Assembly (NCBI GenBank): GCA_003818495.1
Contig: RPRK01000019.1
Location: forward strand, 1 to 42,935
Source: Burkholderiales bacterium
GTDB lineage: Bacteria > Pseudomonadota > Gammaproteobacteria > Burkholderiales > Burkholderiaceae_E
DNA length: 42,935 nucleotides
Direction: 5' to 3'
The position numbers and the translations under genes were made by a program. Every line of letters starts with the position of its first letter. Positions within the stretch are counted from its first letter, which is position 1. This document shows, piece after piece, positions 23,235 through 32,221 of this stretch. The notes under the pieces were generated by a model. It saw only the letters and a list, made by a program, of their open reading frames with translations. It ran no database searches and was not told the origin of the DNA.

Positions 23235-24403
23235 GCGCGTGCGATCGCCACGCGCCGACGCTCGCCACGCTGGGCGAGGCGGGTGCGGTCGACGATGTCG
23301 CCGGCGAGCTGCCCGCAGGCCGCGTCGATGTCGTCGCCGCGCGTGCGACGCACGGTCGTGACGATGCCGGCGTCGGACAGACGCTGCGAGAAGGCCCGGA
23401 TCCGCTCCGGCGACGAGCGCGACAGCCCGGCCTCCGGGAAGGGATTGAAGGGGATCAGGTTGAACTTGCAGGGCACGTCACGGACCAGCTCGAGCAGCTG
23501 CTCGGCATGCTCGTCGGCATCGTTCACGCCATCGAGCATCACGTACTCGAAGGTGATGAAGTCGCGGGGCGCACGCTCGAGATAGCGACGGCAGGCTCCC
23601 ATGAGCTCGGCGAGCGGGTGCTTGCGGTTGAGCGGCACAAGCCGGTCGCGCAGCGCATCGTTCGGCGCGTGCAGCGATACCGCGAGCGCCACCGGCATGT
23701 CCTCGCGCAGCCGATCGATCATCGGCACGACGCCCGAGGTGGACACGGTCACGCGCCGACGCGACAGGCCGTAGCCGTGGTCGTCGAGCATGATCCGAAG
23801 CGCCGTCACGGTGGCATCGTAGTTGAGCAGCGGCTCGCCCATGCCCATGAAGACGACATTTGTGACGATCCGATCGTGGTCGTCGGGCTGGCCGTCGTCC
23901 GCACCGGCCGCGGCCGCCGCGGCCGCCGCCTCGGCCCGACGCGCCCCGAGCAGCCGGTTCGCGAGCCAGAGCTGTCCGACGATCTCGCCGGCACTCAGGT
24001 TGCGTGCGAAGCCCTGCTTGCCGGTCGAGCAGAACAGGCAGTTCACCGCACAGCCGGCCTGCGTCGAGATGCAGAGCGTGCCGCGGGACACCTCGGGGAT
24101 GAACACGGTCTCGACCGCGTTGCCCTGCCCCACGTCGAGGAGCCACTTGCGCGTGCCGTCGCTCGCGACGTGATCGGAGACGACGGCCGGGGCGCTCACC
24201 CGGGCCCGCGCCTGGAGCGTCTGCCGGAACCCGCGAGCGAGGTCCGACATCGACTCGAAGTCCGACTCGAACCGGCGATGCACCCAGCGCATGAGCTGCT
24301 GGCCGCGGAACGGCTTCTCGCCCCAGTCGCGACAGAGCGCGACCAGGGCGGGACGGTCCAGCCCCAGCAGGTCGGTGCGATCGGTGACGCCGGCTTCGGT
24401 CAT
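23231..24403 (-). CDS. rlmN: Dual-specificity RNA methyltransferase RlmN
   Basis: A 390-residue radical SAM enzyme methylating C2 of A2503 in 23S rRNA and A37 in some tRNAs. CAVNCLFC (about residues 116-123) binds the [4Fe-4S] cluster. [11 protein letters not shown] and VSTSGVVP are typical SAM-binding motifs. The Cys in DIDAACGQL near the C-terminus is the catalytic methyl-carrying residue. Between the cluster loop and the GMGEP motif there is an insertion with an Ala run (about residues 154-170), longer than in E. coli. ATG at 24403. It lies 73 bases downstream of ndk. Confidence 0.96.
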   Translation of the reverse strand: MTEAGVTDRTDLLGLDRPALVALCRDWGEKPFRGQQLMRWVHRRFESDFESMSDLARGFRQTLQARARVSAPAVVSDHVASDGTRKWLLDVGQGNAVETVFIPEVSRGTLCISTQAGCAVNCLFCSTGKQGFARNLSAGEIVGQLWLANRLLGARRAEAAAAAAAAGADDGQPDDHDRIVTNVVFMGMGEPLLNYDATVTALRIMLDDHGYGLSRRRVTVSTSGVVPMIDRLREDMPVALAVSLHAPNDALRDRLVPLNRKHPLAELMGACRRYLERAPRDFITFEYVMLDGVNDADEHAEQLLELVRDVPCKFNLIPFNPFPEAGLSRSSPERIRAFSQRLSDAGIVTTVRRTRGDDIDAACGQLAGDIVDRTRLAQRGERRRVAIARA

Positions 24404-24476
24404 GATGCCTCCAGGGTCCCGCGCCCCGCCCCGAGCGGGGCGCGCGACCGATTCCGATGCGGACGGGCCGCGCTCG

Positions 24477-24902
24477 TCATCGGCCGTAGACGTTCATCCC
24501 CGCGAAGAAGAAGCCGATCTCGCCGCGCGCGGTGTCGGGCCCGTCGGAGCCGTGGACCGCGTTGGCATCGATGCTGTCGGCGAAATCGGCGCGGATCGTG
24601 CCCGCCGCCGCCTTCTTGGGGTCGGTGGCGCCCATCAGGTCACGGTTCTTCTGGATGGCGTTCTCGCCCTCCAGGACCTGGATCATCACCGGTCCGGAGA
24701 CCATGAAGTCGACCAGATCCTTGAAGAAGGGGCGCTCGCGGTGGACACCGTAGAACGCTTCGGCTTCGCCGCGCGACAGGTGCGCCATGCGCGAGGCGAC
24801 GATCTTCAGACCGGCGCCCTCGAAACGAGCATAGATCTGACCGATGACGTTCTTTGCGACGGCATCGGGCTTGATGATGGACAGAGTCCGCTCTACAGCC
24901 AT
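24477..24902 (-). CDS. ndk: Nucleoside diphosphate kinase
   Basis: 141 residues, the standard length. It transfers a phosphate from one nucleoside triphosphate to another diphosphate via a phosphohistidine. The N-terminal [15 protein letters not shown] and the catalytic His in NAVHGSDG (about residue 117) are intact. ATG at 24902 has GGGAG upstream; an in-frame GTG two codons before is less likely. It is the first gene of the long minus-strand run that continues to der. Confidence 0.97.
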   Translation of the reverse strand: MAVERTLSIIKPDAVAKNVIGQIYARFEGAGLKIVASRMAHLSRGEAEAFYGVHRERPFFKDLVDFMVSGPVMIQVLEGENAIQKNRDLMGATDPKKAAAGTIRADFADSIDANAVHGSDGPDTARGEIGFFFAGMNVYGR

Positions 24903-24971
24903 GTGCACTCCCGGAATATTCTTGAAAATGAGGGGGTTAGCGAGGGTATCTTGACAGAAGTCTAGCCTTCG

Positions 24972-24980
24972 ATTCTAGCA
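24972..24980 (-). promoter_or_regulatory. Extended -10 promoter of the ndk operon
   Basis: On the minus strand TGCTAGAAT combines the extended TGn motif with a five-of-six -10 hexamer. It would start transcription near 24965, giving a leader of about 63 bases that is unusually AT-rich for this genome. No matching -35 is seen, which is normal for extended -10 promoters. The 294-base gap 24903-25196 holds this element and the divergent promoter of the BI-1 gene. Confidence 0.5.
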
Positions 24981-25073
24981 TGCCGTGGCGGGCGCACGTC
25001 GCCGACCCTTCGGCCGCCCTCCCGCCAGCCCCGGCCGGCGCTCCGATCGCGGACCCCCCTGTCGGCCGCCGGG

Positions 25074-25102
25074 TTGAAATTCCGGGTGCCAGGCCCTACA
25101 GT
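25074..25102 (+). promoter_or_regulatory. Sigma70-type promoter of the BI-1/YccA gene
   Basis: TTGAAA (25074-25079) and TACAGT (25097-25102) are separated by 17 bases, matching five and four of six consensus bases. They lie about 95 bases upstream of the ATG at 25197, leaving a leader of roughly 90 bases. Confidence 0.6.
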
Positions 25103-25196
25103 GGAAGTCACGGGTTTTTCACGCCGTGGTCGGGCGTGTCCGTCCGACCCCCTCGGTTCAACCTTCCCGCAACACCCAGCTTCCCACGGAGTCCAG

Positions 25197-25904
25197 ATGG
25201 CCTACGAACCCCAGTCCAACTCGTCGATGCCCTTCGGCCGCGCCGGCGAGCTGAGCACCGTCGCGCGCAACCGGGTGCTTCGAAACACCTACGTGCTGCT
25301 CGCCCTGTCGATGATCCCGACCGTGCTCGGCGCCTGGATCGGCGTGGCGACCGGCTTCACGTTCTTCGCCGGCAGCCCGCTGATCGGCATGGTCGTCTTC
25401 CTGGCCGGCGCGTTCGGCTTCTTCTTCGCGATCGAGAAGTTCAAGAACAGCGGCATCGGCGTCGCGCTGCTGCTCGCGTTCACGTTCTTCATGGGACTGA
25501 TGCTGTCCCGGCTGGTCGGCTCGGTGCTCGGCCTGTCGAACGGCGCGCAGCTGATCATGACCGCGTTCGGCGGCACGGCCGCGATCTTCGGCGTGATGGC
25601 CACGGTCGCCACGGTGTCCAAGCGGGACTTCACCGGCATGGGCCGCTTCCTGTTCATCGGAGCCCTGGTGCTGATCCTGGCTGCGGTGGCCAACATCTTC
25701 CTGCAGTTGCCGGCGCTGACGCTGACCATCTCGGCACTCGCGGTGATGATCTTCTCGGCGTTCATCCTGGTCGACCTGCAGCGGGTCGTGCAGGGCGGCG
25801 AGACGAACTACGTGACCGCGACGCTGTCGGTCTACCTGAGCGTCTACAACGTGTTCTCGAACCTGCTCGCGATGCTCGGCATCTTCGGCGGCGAGCGCGA
25901 CTGA
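25197..25904 (+). CDS. Bax inhibitor-1/YccA family inner-membrane protein
   Basis: A 235-residue protein with seven hydrophobic helices, an N-terminal polar stretch and the family pattern of charged residues (FAIEKFKNS near residue 78, LVDLQRVVQGGETNYV near 192-207). Bacterial YccA-type members interact with FtsH and modulate degradation of membrane proteins; others conduct calcium. It is a single-gene unit, with promoter at 25074-25102, GGAG before the ATG at 25197 and a strong terminator after the stop. hflK and hflC elsewhere in the window belong to the same FtsH network, but no direct link is shown here. Confidence 0.92.
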   Translation: MAYEPQSNSSMPFGRAGELSTVARNRVLRNTYVLLALSMIPTVLGAWIGVATGFTFFAGSPLIGMVVFLAGAFGFFFAIEKFKNSGIGVALLLAFTFFMGLMLSRLVGSVLGLSNGAQLIMTAFGGTAAIFGVMATVATVSKRDFTGMGRFLFIGALVLILAAVANIFLQLPALTLTISALAVMIFSAFILVDLQRVVQGGETNYVTATLSVYLSVYNVFSNLLAMLGIFGGERD

Positions 25905-25936
25905 CCGTCCACGCCGGCTCGCCCGGCTGCCCTGCG

Positions 25937-25964
25937 AAGCCGCCCCCTCCGGGGCGGCTTTTTT
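25937..25964 (+). terminator. Rho-independent terminator of the BI-1/YccA gene
   Basis: A perfect 10-base stem AAGCCGCCCC-CTCC-GGGGCGGCTT runs into six T's (counting the last two stem bases), 32 bases after the stop codon. Confidence 0.92.
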
Positions 25965-25990
25965 CATGCCTTCACGAAGCCGCCGCGGAC

Positions 25991-27307
25991 TCAGGCGTCG
26001 AACACCGCCATCGACTCGACGTGCGAGGTGTGCGGGAACATGTTCACGACGCCCGCCGAGGCGATCCGCCAGCCGCCTTCGTTGACCAGCACGGAGGCGT
26101 CGCGGGCCAGCGTCGCGGGGTTGCAGGACACGTAGACGATGCGCCGGGGCCGCTGCCCGCCGGGCACCGACAGGGCCTGCGCGACGGCGAGCGCGCCTTC
26201 ACGAGGCGGGTCGACCAGCACACGGTCGAAGGCGCCGAGCGACTGCCAGCGCTCGGGCGTGAGTTCGAACAGGTTCGCGACGTCGAATGCGGTCCGGCCT
26301 TCGAGTCCGTTGGCCCGCGCGTTGGCGCGCGCGCGCTCGACCAGCGCGCGGCTGCCCTCGATGCCCACCACCTCTCGGGCGCGGGTGGCCAGAGGCAGCG
26401 TGAAGTTGCCGAGCCCGCAGAACAGGTCCGCGACACGCTCGTCGGGCTGCGGGTCGAGCAGGCGCACGGCACGGCTCACCAGCGTGGCGTTGATCGCGTG
26501 GTTGACCTGCGTGAAGTCGGTCGGGCGGAACGGATGGACGACCCCGAACTCCGGCAGTGCGTAGTGCAGCACGGACTCGGCGCCGCCTCCCGGCGTCGAC
26601 AGCAGCTCGATCGTCTCGGGGCCCTTCGGCTGGAGCCAGATCTCCACCACGTGGCGCGTACCGAAGTCGCGCAGCAGCGTCACGTCGGCATCGGTCAGGG
26701 GCTCGAGGATCCGGAAGACCAGGGCCAGCACCGTCTCGCCCTGGGCGAGCTCGACCTGGGGCATGCGATCGCGGATGGACAGGCCCCCGACCAGTTCGCG
26801 CAGCGGCACCAGCAGCGCCGAGACCTCCGGGGGCAGCACCAGGCATTCCCGCATGTCGGCCACGTAGCTCGAGCCGCGCTCGTGGAAGCCGACCAGCACC
26901 CCGCCCTTCTTCGGCACGTTGCGCACCGAGAGCCGGGCCCGGAACCGGTAGCCGAATGCAGGGCCGACGATGGGCGGCAGCATCGTCTCGGCCCGCACCC
27001 GGCCGAGATGCCACAGCGAGTCCTCGAGCGCGCGCTGCTTGATCGAGACCTGCGCACGCGTCTCGACGTGCTGCATCGTGCAGCCGCCGCACACGCCGAA
27101 GTTCGGGCAGCGCGGCGTCGTGCGCAGCACGCTCGCGCGCTCGATGGTCTCGACCTCGGCGACGTCGAAGCGCGGCTTGCGGCGCACGATGCGGGCCGTC
27201 ACGGTCTCCCCGGGGAGCGCCCCGCGGACGAAGGTGACCTTCCCTTCGCTGCGCGCGACGCCGTTCGCCTCGAGGTCGAGGGACTCGATCCGGTACCGTT
27301 CGCTCAC
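25991..27307 (-). CDS. rlmD: 23S rRNA (uracil-1939-C5)-methyltransferase RlmD
   Basis: 438 residues. An N-terminal TRAM domain (about 1-55) is followed by the cluster motif [10 protein letters not shown] (about 77-86) and a later Cys in RECLVLP, which together hold a [4Fe-4S] cluster. The SAM-dependent methyltransferase domain follows, with [15 protein letters not shown] (about 298-312), VDPPREG (about 365) and the catalytic nucleophile in [12 protein letters not shown] (about 390). The start is GTG at 27307, fused with the stop of the exonuclease gene as GTGA. The convergent BI-1 gene ends nearby. Confidence 0.95.
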   Translation of the reverse strand: MSERYRIESLDLEANGVARSEGKVTFVRGALPGETVTARIVRRKPRFDVAEVETIERASVLRTTPRCPNFGVCGGCTMQHVETRAQVSIKQRALEDSLWHLGRVRAETMLPPIVGPAFGYRFRARLSVRNVPKKGGVLVGFHERGSSYVADMRECLVLPPEVSALLVPLRELVGGLSIRDRMPQVELAQGETVLALVFRILEPLTDADVTLLRDFGTRHVVEIWLQPKGPETIELLSTPGGGAESVLHYALPEFGVVHPFRPTDFTQVNHAINATLVSRAVRLLDPQPDERVADLFCGLGNFTLPLATRAREVVGIEGSRALVERARANARANGLEGRTAFDVANLFELTPERWQSLGAFDRVLVDPPREGALAVAQALSVPGGQRPRRIVYVSCNPATLARDASVLVNEGGWRIASAGVVNMFPHTSHVESMAVFDA

Positions 27308-28080
27308 GTCGACCAGGCCGCCAGGAACTCCTGCCAGTGGTCGCCTTCGAGCGCGCCGAGCGTCTGGCGCGTCAGCGCGACCTCGGCCTCGTACTCGTCG
27401 GCGGTCAGGGCGCCCCGCATCAGGCGGAAGCGGTTGTACAGGAGCCAGGTGTTGGCGACGTCGGTCTCGCAGTAGTCGCGGATCTCGTCCTGGAGGCCGG
27501 CCTGCCAGGCGTCGTAGACCTGGGAGCCGTCCATTCCGAGCTTGCCGGGGAAGCCGCACATCTTGGCGAGCTGGTCGAGCGGGGCCGCGGCGCGGCCGTT
27601 GTAGAGCGCGAGGAGGTCCATCAGGTCCGTGTGCCGCGAGTGGTAGCGCGACACGTAGCTGTTCCACTTGAAGTCCCGATCGTCCTCGCCCTGGTCCCAG
27701 TAGCGGTGGGCCTGCACCTTGTGGATCAGGCCACGGTAGTGGAGGACCTGCAGGTCGAAGCCGCCGCCGTTCCAGGACACCAGGTTCGGCGTGTACTTCT
27801 CGACGGTGCGGAAGAACTGCTGCACCAGCTTGCCCTCGTCGTCCGGACCGCCCGCGAGCGAGCGCACTCGCAGTCCGTCGGCGTCGCGGAACAGCATCGA
27901 GATGACGATGACCTTGTGGAGGTGGAGCGGCAGGAAGTCGCTGGCACCGGAGGTCTGCTCGCGCCGACGCGCGAGCGCCGCCCCGACGACGGCGTCGTCG
28001 TCCCCTTCGAGGCCCCAGGCCGCACGCAGCCCGGCCGCGTCGGGGACGGTCTCGATGTCGAAGACCAGGATCGGCACCAT
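27304..28080 (-). CDS. PolB-type 3'-5' exonuclease (DEDDy family)
   Basis: 258 residues of the predicted PolB-like 3'-5' exonuclease family (DNA_pol_B_exo2). The acidic motifs are FDIETVP (about residues 6-12), [16 protein letters not shown] (about 102-117) and [18 protein letters not shown] (about 207-224), the Exo I, II and III motifs of a DEDDy nuclease. It stands alone without a polymerase domain and so probably trims DNA or RNA 3' ends; the substrate is not known. The gene lies between nlpD and rlmD, overlapping rlmD by four bases. In many Burkholderiales rpoS lies next to nlpD at this place. Confidence 0.9.
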   Translation of the reverse strand: MVPILVFDIETVPDAAGLRAAWGLEGDDDAVVGAALARRREQTSGASDFLPLHLHKVIVISMLFRDADGLRVRSLAGGPDDEGKLVQQFFRTVEKYTPNLVSWNGGGFDLQVLHYRGLIHKVQAHRYWDQGEDDRDFKWNSYVSRYHSRHTDLMDLLALYNGRAAAPLDQLAKMCGFPGKLGMDGSQVYDAWQAGLQDEIRDYCETDVANTWLLYNRFRLMRGALTADEYEAEVALTRQTLGALEGDHWQEFLAAWST

Positions 28081-28091
28081 CGGCGCGGCCG

Positions 28092-29057
28092 TCAGCGCTT
28101 GGGGAGGAAGCGGGTCGGATCGACCGGCTTGCCCTGCTGGCGGATCTCGAAGTGCAGTCGCGGCGAGCTCGTTCCGGAGTCGCCGAGTTCGGCGATCTTC
28201 TGCCCGCGCTTGACCGCCTGCCCTTCCTTGACCGCCAGGGTCCGGTTGTGCGCGTAGACCGACAGCAGTTCGTTGGCGTGCTTGACGATGACGAGGTTGC
28301 CGTACCCGCGCGGACCGTTGCCACTGAAGATGACCCGACCGTCGGCCGCGGCGACCACCGGATCGCCGACCCTCCCGCCGAGCACCACGCCCTTGTTTCC
28401 GGACTCCGTGAACGACTGCATGACCTTGCCGGGGGACGGCCACGCCCAGTCGCCGTCGGCGTCGCCCGAACGGCCATCGGCGGCGGGCGGTGCGGCGGCG
28501 GACGGCGGCGTCGCAGGGAGCGGTGCGGCCGCGGGCGATCCGGCAGGCGCGGCCGGGGCAGGCGCCGTCGGCGCCGGGGCGCCGGCCTCGGCTGCACGCA
28601 GCTCGGCCAGCGCGCTGTCCGAGTAGGGGACCTTCGTGCCACGCGGCGCGGTTCGGGTGTTCGGCGGCAATGTCGGCACCGCCGGCGCCACCGCGCCGGG
28701 CGGCAGCGCGCCGGGCGGCAGCGCGCCGGGCGGCAGCGCACCGGGTGCGCCGGGTGCGCCGGTAGGCGGACGGGCATCGAGCGGACGCGATTCGATTCCG
28801 CGGGACTCGACCGTGCCGCTTCGGATCGGGGCGGTCTGGACCGTGACCTCGGGCGCCGGCGGCGTCGGCGCAGGCGTGACGACCGCAGGCGCGGCCGGTG
28901 CGGCGGGCGCCGGCGCACCGGGCGGCCTGGCGCCCGCGCCGGTACGTGCCACGATCGGCGCGGGCGGAGCGCTCGCGCATGCGGCGAGCGCGAGCGTGAG
29001 CGTCGCGGCGAGCAGCGCGCGGATGCGGGCGGACGGGTGGATCGGGCGTTGGAACAT
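28092..29057 (-). CDS. nlpD: NlpD-like lipoprotein with degenerate LytM (M23) domain and no LysM
   Basis: 321 residues. A lipobox LAAC (Cys27) is followed by a long Ala/Pro-rich region (about 30-200). The C-terminal LytM domain (about 205-321) aligns well with E. coli NlpD, for example [21 protein letters not shown] and PRLHFEIR. The zinc site is degenerate: the segment that carries the metal His and Asp in active M23 enzymes reads GNKGVVLGG here. The protein therefore probably activates an amidase (AmiC type) for septal wall splitting. A recognisable LysM peptidoglycan-binding domain, normal in NlpD, is missing; the central part is low-complexity with PPGAL repeats. It follows pcm by 30 bases. 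Confidence 0.87.
   Translation of the reverse strand: MFQRPIHPSARIRALLAATLTLALAACASAPPAPIVARTGAGARPPGAPAPAAPAAPAVVTPAPTPPAPEVTVQTAPIRSGTVESRGIESRPLDARPPTGAPGAPGALPPGALPPGALPPGAVAPAVPTLPPNTRTAPRGTKVPYSDSALAELRAAEAGAPAPTAPAPAAPAGSPAAAPLPATPPSAAAPPAADGRSGDADGDWAWPSPGKVMQSFTESGNKGVVLGGRVGDPVVAAADGRVIFSGNGPRGYGNLVIVKHANELLSVYAHNRTLAVKEGQAVKRGQKIAELGDSGTSSPRLHFEIRQQGKPVDPTRFLPKR
28693..28737. repeat. 15-bp tandem repeat inside nlpD
   Basis: Three perfect copies of GCGCCGGGCGGCAGC at 28693-28707, 28708-28722 and 28723-28737, followed by a degenerate CCGGGTGCG repeat. On the coding strand they encode a Pro-Pro-Gly-Ala-Leu repeat in the linker of the NlpD-like protein. The unit is a multiple of three, so copy-number changes would keep frame. 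Confidence 0.9.
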
Positions 29058-29087
29058 GTCGGAGGCGGTGCGGGGTCCGGGCGACGG

Positions 29088-29780
29088 TCAGCTGGTGCCG
29101 CGGCGCAGCGGGACGAATCGTACCGCGTCGAGCACGGTCAGGGTCCACTCGTCTCGCCCCGGTCGCTCGACCCGATGCAGGGCCTGTCCGGTGCCGTCGG
29201 CCGAGGCGACCGGCGCGACCAGCGTGCCGCCGACCTTCATCTGCATCAGCAGCGGATCGGGAATGTCCTCCCCGGCCGCGGCGACGATGATCGCATCGTA
29301 CGGAGCCGCCACCTCGACGCCCTGCCGGCCGTCACCGAAGGTCAGGCGCAGGTTCGGCATGCGCATCGGGCGGATGTTGGTCCGCGCAGCCTCGTGCAGC
29401 CAGCGCAGACGCTCGACCGACACGGCCTCGCCGAAGACGTGGGCGAGCACCGCGGCCTGGTATCCGCAGCCGGTCCCGACCTCGAGCACCTTGGCCGTGG
29501 GCAGCGACTTCGGGTCGCGATCACGGACGAGCATCTCGATCATCCTCGCGACCGTGCTCGGCTTGCTGATGGTCTGGCCCTGGCCGATCGGCAGCGCGAC
29601 GTCCTCGTAGGCTCGGCTGGCGAGCCCCTGATCGACGAACAGGTGCCTCGGCACCGCGCCCATCGCCGCCAGCACCGTCTCGTGTCGGATGCCGAGCGCC
29701 CGCAGCCCCTGCACCATGCGTTCGCGGGCCCGGTCGGACGTCAGGCCGGAACTCGGGGCGCGGGCTAGTCGGTCAACCAT
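29088..29780 (-). CDS. pcm: Protein-L-isoaspartate O-methyltransferase
   Basis: A 230-residue SAM-dependent enzyme repairing isoaspartyl residues in aged proteins. Motifs: [38 protein letters not shown] (about residues 43-80, the substrate loop), SAM motif [17 protein letters not shown] (about 98-113), and the later [13 protein letters not shown]. The ATG at 29780 overlaps the surE end by 16 bases, so the two are co-translated. The surE-pcm-nlpD order is the usual proteobacterial one. Confidence 0.95.
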   Translation of the reverse strand: MVDRLARAPSSGLTSDRARERMVQGLRALGIRHETVLAAMGAVPRHLFVDQGLASRAYEDVALPIGQGQTISKPSTVARMIEMLVRDRDPKSLPTAKVLEVGTGCGYQAAVLAHVFGEAVSVERLRWLHEAARTNIRPMRMPNLRLTFGDGRQGVEVAAPYDAIIVAAAGEDIPDPLLMQMKVGGTLVAPVASADGTGQALHRVERPGRDEWTLTVLDAVRFVPLRRGTS

Positions 29781-30514
29781 CGGCGGGTCGCGTCGGACAG
29801 CGCGGTGGCCGTGAGGTCGATGTGCAGCGGGGTCACGGAGACCTGCCCCGACGCGACGGCGTGGAAGTCGGTACCCGGCCCGGCGTCCTTCGCGGATCCG
29901 GCCGGTCCGATCCAGTAGACGGCCTCGCCTCGGGGGTTGGTCGCACGGATCACCTCTTCGGCGTGGTGACGCTTGCCGAGGCGTGTGGGGACGATGCCGC
30001 CGATCTGGTCGTACGGGAGGTTGGGGATGTTCACGTTCAGCAGCACGGGGCCGGCCGCCGGATAGGGCCGGTCCACGAATCGGCGCACCACGTCGCGCGC
30101 GACCCGTGCCGCGCTGTCGAGGTGGGTATGTCCCTTGTGCGCCAGCGAGAACGCGATCGCGGGGATGCCCAGCAGGAAGCCTTCCATCGCAGCCGCGACG
30201 GTGCCCGAATAGATGGTGTCGTCACCCATGTTGGCACCGTCGTTGATGCCGGAGACGACGAGATCGGGACGGAAGTCGAGCAGCCCGGTGACTGCGATGT
30301 GGACGCAGTCGGTGGGCGTGCCGTTCAGGTAGAGGTACCCGGTGGATGCCGTCCGGACCGACAGCGGGCGGTCGAGCGTCAGGGAGTTCGAGGCGCCCGA
30401 GCGGTCACGCTCGGGGGCGACCACCACGATCTCGGCCATGTCGCGAAGCCCCTCGGCGAGGGCCGCGAGGCCCGGGGCGAAATAGCCGTCGTCGTTGCTG
30501 ATCAGGATCCGCAT
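29765..30514 (-). CDS. surE: 5'/3'-nucleotidase SurE
   Basis: A 249-residue metal-dependent nucleoside monophosphate phosphatase (also exopolyphosphatase in E. coli), linked to stationary-phase survival. The metal-binding Asp pair is in SNDDG (about residues 7-11). [13 protein letters not shown] (about 37-49) carries the conserved Ser and Asn, and [13 protein letters not shown] and [11 protein letters not shown] are family signatures. ATG at 30514 is preceded in frame by a GTG. There is no Shine-Dalgarno sequence, and TAGAAT sits seven bases before the ATG, suggesting a leaderless message. Confidence 0.96.
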   Translation of the reverse strand: MRILISNDDGYFAPGLAALAEGLRDMAEIVVVAPERDRSGASNSLTLDRPLSVRTASTGYLYLNGTPTDCVHIAVTGLLDFRPDLVVSGINDGANMGDDTIYSGTVAAAMEGFLLGIPAIAFSLAHKGHTHLDSAARVARDVVRRFVDRPYPAAGPVLLNVNIPNLPYDQIGGIVPTRLGKRHHAEEVIRATNPRGEAVYWIGPAGSAKDAGPGTDFHAVASGQVSVTPLHIDLTATALSDATRRWLTD

Positions 30515-30521
30515 CACGCCG

Positions 30522-30527
30522 ATTCTA
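30522..30527 (-). promoter_or_regulatory. Possible -10 element for leaderless surE
   Basis: TAGAAT on the minus strand (five of six consensus) ends seven bases before the surE ATG. No acceptable -35 is found at 16-18 bases. The predicted transcript would begin at the start codon. Confidence 0.4.
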
Positions 30528-30607
30528 CCAACCGGCGCGCGACCGCCGCTGCGAACCCGGAACGTCGCCCGGGCTGGGGCGTCGCGCGGGCACCTCAGTC
30601 GCCCGGC

Positions 30608-31072
30608 TCAACCCTCGGCCGGCCAGTCGCGGATGTAGGCCTTGAGCATGCGGTTCTCGAAGCTCTGCTCCTCGAGGACCGCCTTGGCGACGTCGTGGAA
30701 CGAGATCACGCCGAGCAGCACCTCGGCCTCCATCACCGGCAGATAGCGCTGATGGTTCTCCAGCATGAGGCGGCGCAGCTCGTTGACGTCCATGGACGGC
30801 GAGGCGATCGTCGGGGCCGGGTTCATGACGTCGCGGACGATGATCTCGGCCACCGGACGGGTGGGCCCGGTCCGATGCTCCTGCTGCCGGCGGGCCAGCA
30901 CCCGGATCACTTCGCGGAAGGTCAGCATGCCGGCGAGGCGGCCGCGGTCCATCACCACCAGCGAGCCGATGTCGTGCTCGGCCATCACGATGACCGCATC
31001 CGACAGCATCGTCTCGGGCATGACGGTGTACAGGGTCGTGCCCTTGACCTTCAGGATCTCGCTGACTTCCAT
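30608..31072 (-). CDS. CBS-domain pair protein
   Basis: 154 residues made almost entirely of two CBS motifs (about 10-62 and 77-135), the small sensor module that binds adenosine nucleotides or S-adenosylmethionine. DAVIVMAEHDIGSLVVMDRGRLAGMLTFREV and IVRDVMNPAP...LLGVISFHDV are textbook CBS sequences. There is no attached effector domain, so it acts either as a free sensor or on a partner protein. The start at 31072 has a strong GGGAGG ribosome-binding site and a good promoter 27-55 bases upstream. It forms its own transcription unit ahead of surE. Confidence 0.92.
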   Translation of the reverse strand: MEVSEILKVKGTTLYTVMPETMLSDAVIVMAEHDIGSLVVMDRGRLAGMLTFREVIRVLARRQQEHRTGPTRPVAEIIVRDVMNPAPTIASPSMDVNELRRLMLENHQRYLPVMEAEVLLGVISFHDVAKAVLEEQSFENRMLKAYIRDWPAEG

Positions 31073-31098
31073 GGCCCCTCCCCTGTCTAGTCCGGTCG

Positions 31099-31127
31099 AT
31101 CCTATCGACTCGGTGGGGGGCTGGCAA
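31099..31127 (-). promoter_or_regulatory. Sigma70-type promoter of the CBS-domain gene
   Basis: On the minus strand TTGCCA (31127-31122) and TAGGAT (31104-31099) are 17 bases apart, matching five and four of six consensus bases. Transcription would begin near 31092, about 20 bases before the ATG, leaving room for the GGGAGG ribosome-binding site. Confidence 0.62.
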
Positions 31128-31145
31128 GCCGGCCCGGGGCGGTGC

Positions 31146-31985
31146 TCAGCGGTGAGCGGCGGCCAGACGCAGGTGCGAAGGCAGGCGTTCGGGCGGTCGG
31201 ACACGGCCGAGCTGACGCACGACGGTGCGATGCAGGTCGTCGTAGTCGACCGGCTTGGCGAGGTAGGCGCTGCAGCCGGCGAAGGCGCCACGGATGACGT
31301 CGAGCGGCGAGCGGCGCTCGCTCAGCACCACGATCGGCAGGTCCCGCCAGTCGGGCTCGCGGCGGATGGTGCGGGCCAGCCGCAGCCCGTCGCCGCCGGA
31401 CAGCGTCGGATCCAGCAGGGCGAGGTCGGCGGGCTGCATCACCAGCCGCTCGAGTGCCTCGTCGCAGCTCGAGGCGGTGTCCATGTCGAGCCCCATCCGC
31501 GCGAACGCATCGGCGAGCTGGCGGCGGATCGACTCGTCGCGATCGATGACCAGGACCCTCGGACGGCCTTCACTGCCGGCGCTGCCCGCGTCGGGCTGCT
31601 CCCGGTCGACGCGCGTCGCGCCCCGCATGCGACGAGGCCCCCCGGCCAGCCCTTCGAGCTCGACGACGCGGTTCAGGATCGGCAGCAGTTGCCTGACCAG
31701 CTGTCCGATCTCGATCGCATGCCGCCCGCCGTTCAGCTCGTCGGGACCGATCACCGCGATGCTGGCCGCGGGCCGTCCGCGGGCCCGGGCGCGCTCGAGG
31801 GCATCGCGGCCCGCGGGATCGCCGACACCCGCGATCAGCACGTCCGCCGCCTCGGTCGCGTCGGGCGCGACGAGCCGGAACGCGTAGCGGTTGTAGTGGA
31901 TGTGCCGGAACACGACCTCGATCAGGCGCAGGTGCTGCGCATCGAGGCCGACGACGGTGACGGTGAAGCTGGGTTTGTCGGACAT
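31146..31985 (-). CDS. Response regulator with an extra N-terminal receiver-like domain
   Basis: 279 residues. The C-terminal half (about 150-265) is a true receiver domain: the acidic pocket RVLVIDRDES, the phospho-acceptor Asp192 in ALLDPTLSGGDG, the conserved Ser/Thr region IVVLSERRS and Lys in YLAKPVDYDDL. The N-terminal half (about 8-125) has similar alternating strands and helices (FTVTVVGLDAQHLRL, VLIAGVG, ASIAVIG) but lacks the acidic pocket and phospho-acceptor, so I read it as a pseudo-receiver. There is no DNA-binding output domain and no histidine kinase nearby. The start ATG at 31985 is chosen because upstream sequence is low-complexity. Confidence 0.8.
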   Translation of the reverse strand: MSDKPSFTVTVVGLDAQHLRLIEVVFRHIHYNRYAFRLVAPDATEAADVLIAGVGDPAGRDALERARARGRPAASIAVIGPDELNGGRHAIEIGQLVRQLLPILNRVVELEGLAGGPRRMRGATRVDREQPDAGSAGSEGRPRVLVIDRDESIRRQLADAFARMGLDMDTASSCDEALERLVMQPADLALLDPTLSGGDGLRLARTIRREPDWRDLPIVVLSERRSPLDVIRGAFAGCSAYLAKPVDYDDLHRTVVRQLGRVRPPERLPSHLRLAAAHR

Positions 31986-32173
31986 GGGCGTCCCGCTGGA
32001 TGCGGGGAGTCCCGAGGATTGTGGACCGCGCGCCGCCCGCGGTCTAAGCCGCCGTCGGATGCGCGCCACGGCCGCGCACGCCGGCCGATGGGCGGAGCTC
32101 GGCCGGCCGTCGACGGCCGGCACCGGGGGCCAGCGGACCGCATGCCACCGCCCGAAGGGTCACGCGACCTGCG

Positions 32174-32182
32174 TGATAGCAT
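32174..32182 (+). promoter_or_regulatory. Possible extended -10 promoter of metY
   Basis: TGATAGCAT fits the TGnTANNNT extended -10 pattern and would start transcription near 32189, about 33 bases before the metY ATG. No -35 is evident. The rest of the 236-base gap 31986-32221 shows no riboswitch that I can recognise. Confidence 0.4.
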
Positions 32183-32221
32183 CGGCCGCCCCCCGCGAAG
32201 CGCGTTCCCGCGCCCACCGCC

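Noticed and set aside
24421..24443. Terminator between ndk and rlmN
   Set aside because: A nine-base GC hairpin (GCGCCCCGC/GCGGGGCGC) is present, but no T-run follows it in either direction. It may be a processing or attenuation structure, but not a clear terminator.
24980..27475. Long plus-strand open frame opposite rlmD and ndk
   Set aside because: It is antisense to rlmD, which has all its motifs, and its predicted sequence is Arg/His/Asp-rich low complexity. High-GC codon use leaves such shadow frames open throughout the window (also at 5459-7933, 8834-11278 and 11451-13736).
31986..32221. SAM-type riboswitch upstream of metY
   Set aside because: A methionine gene makes this worth checking, but I could not find the conserved stems or pseudoknot sequences of a known SAM or SAH riboswitch in this GC-rich leader.
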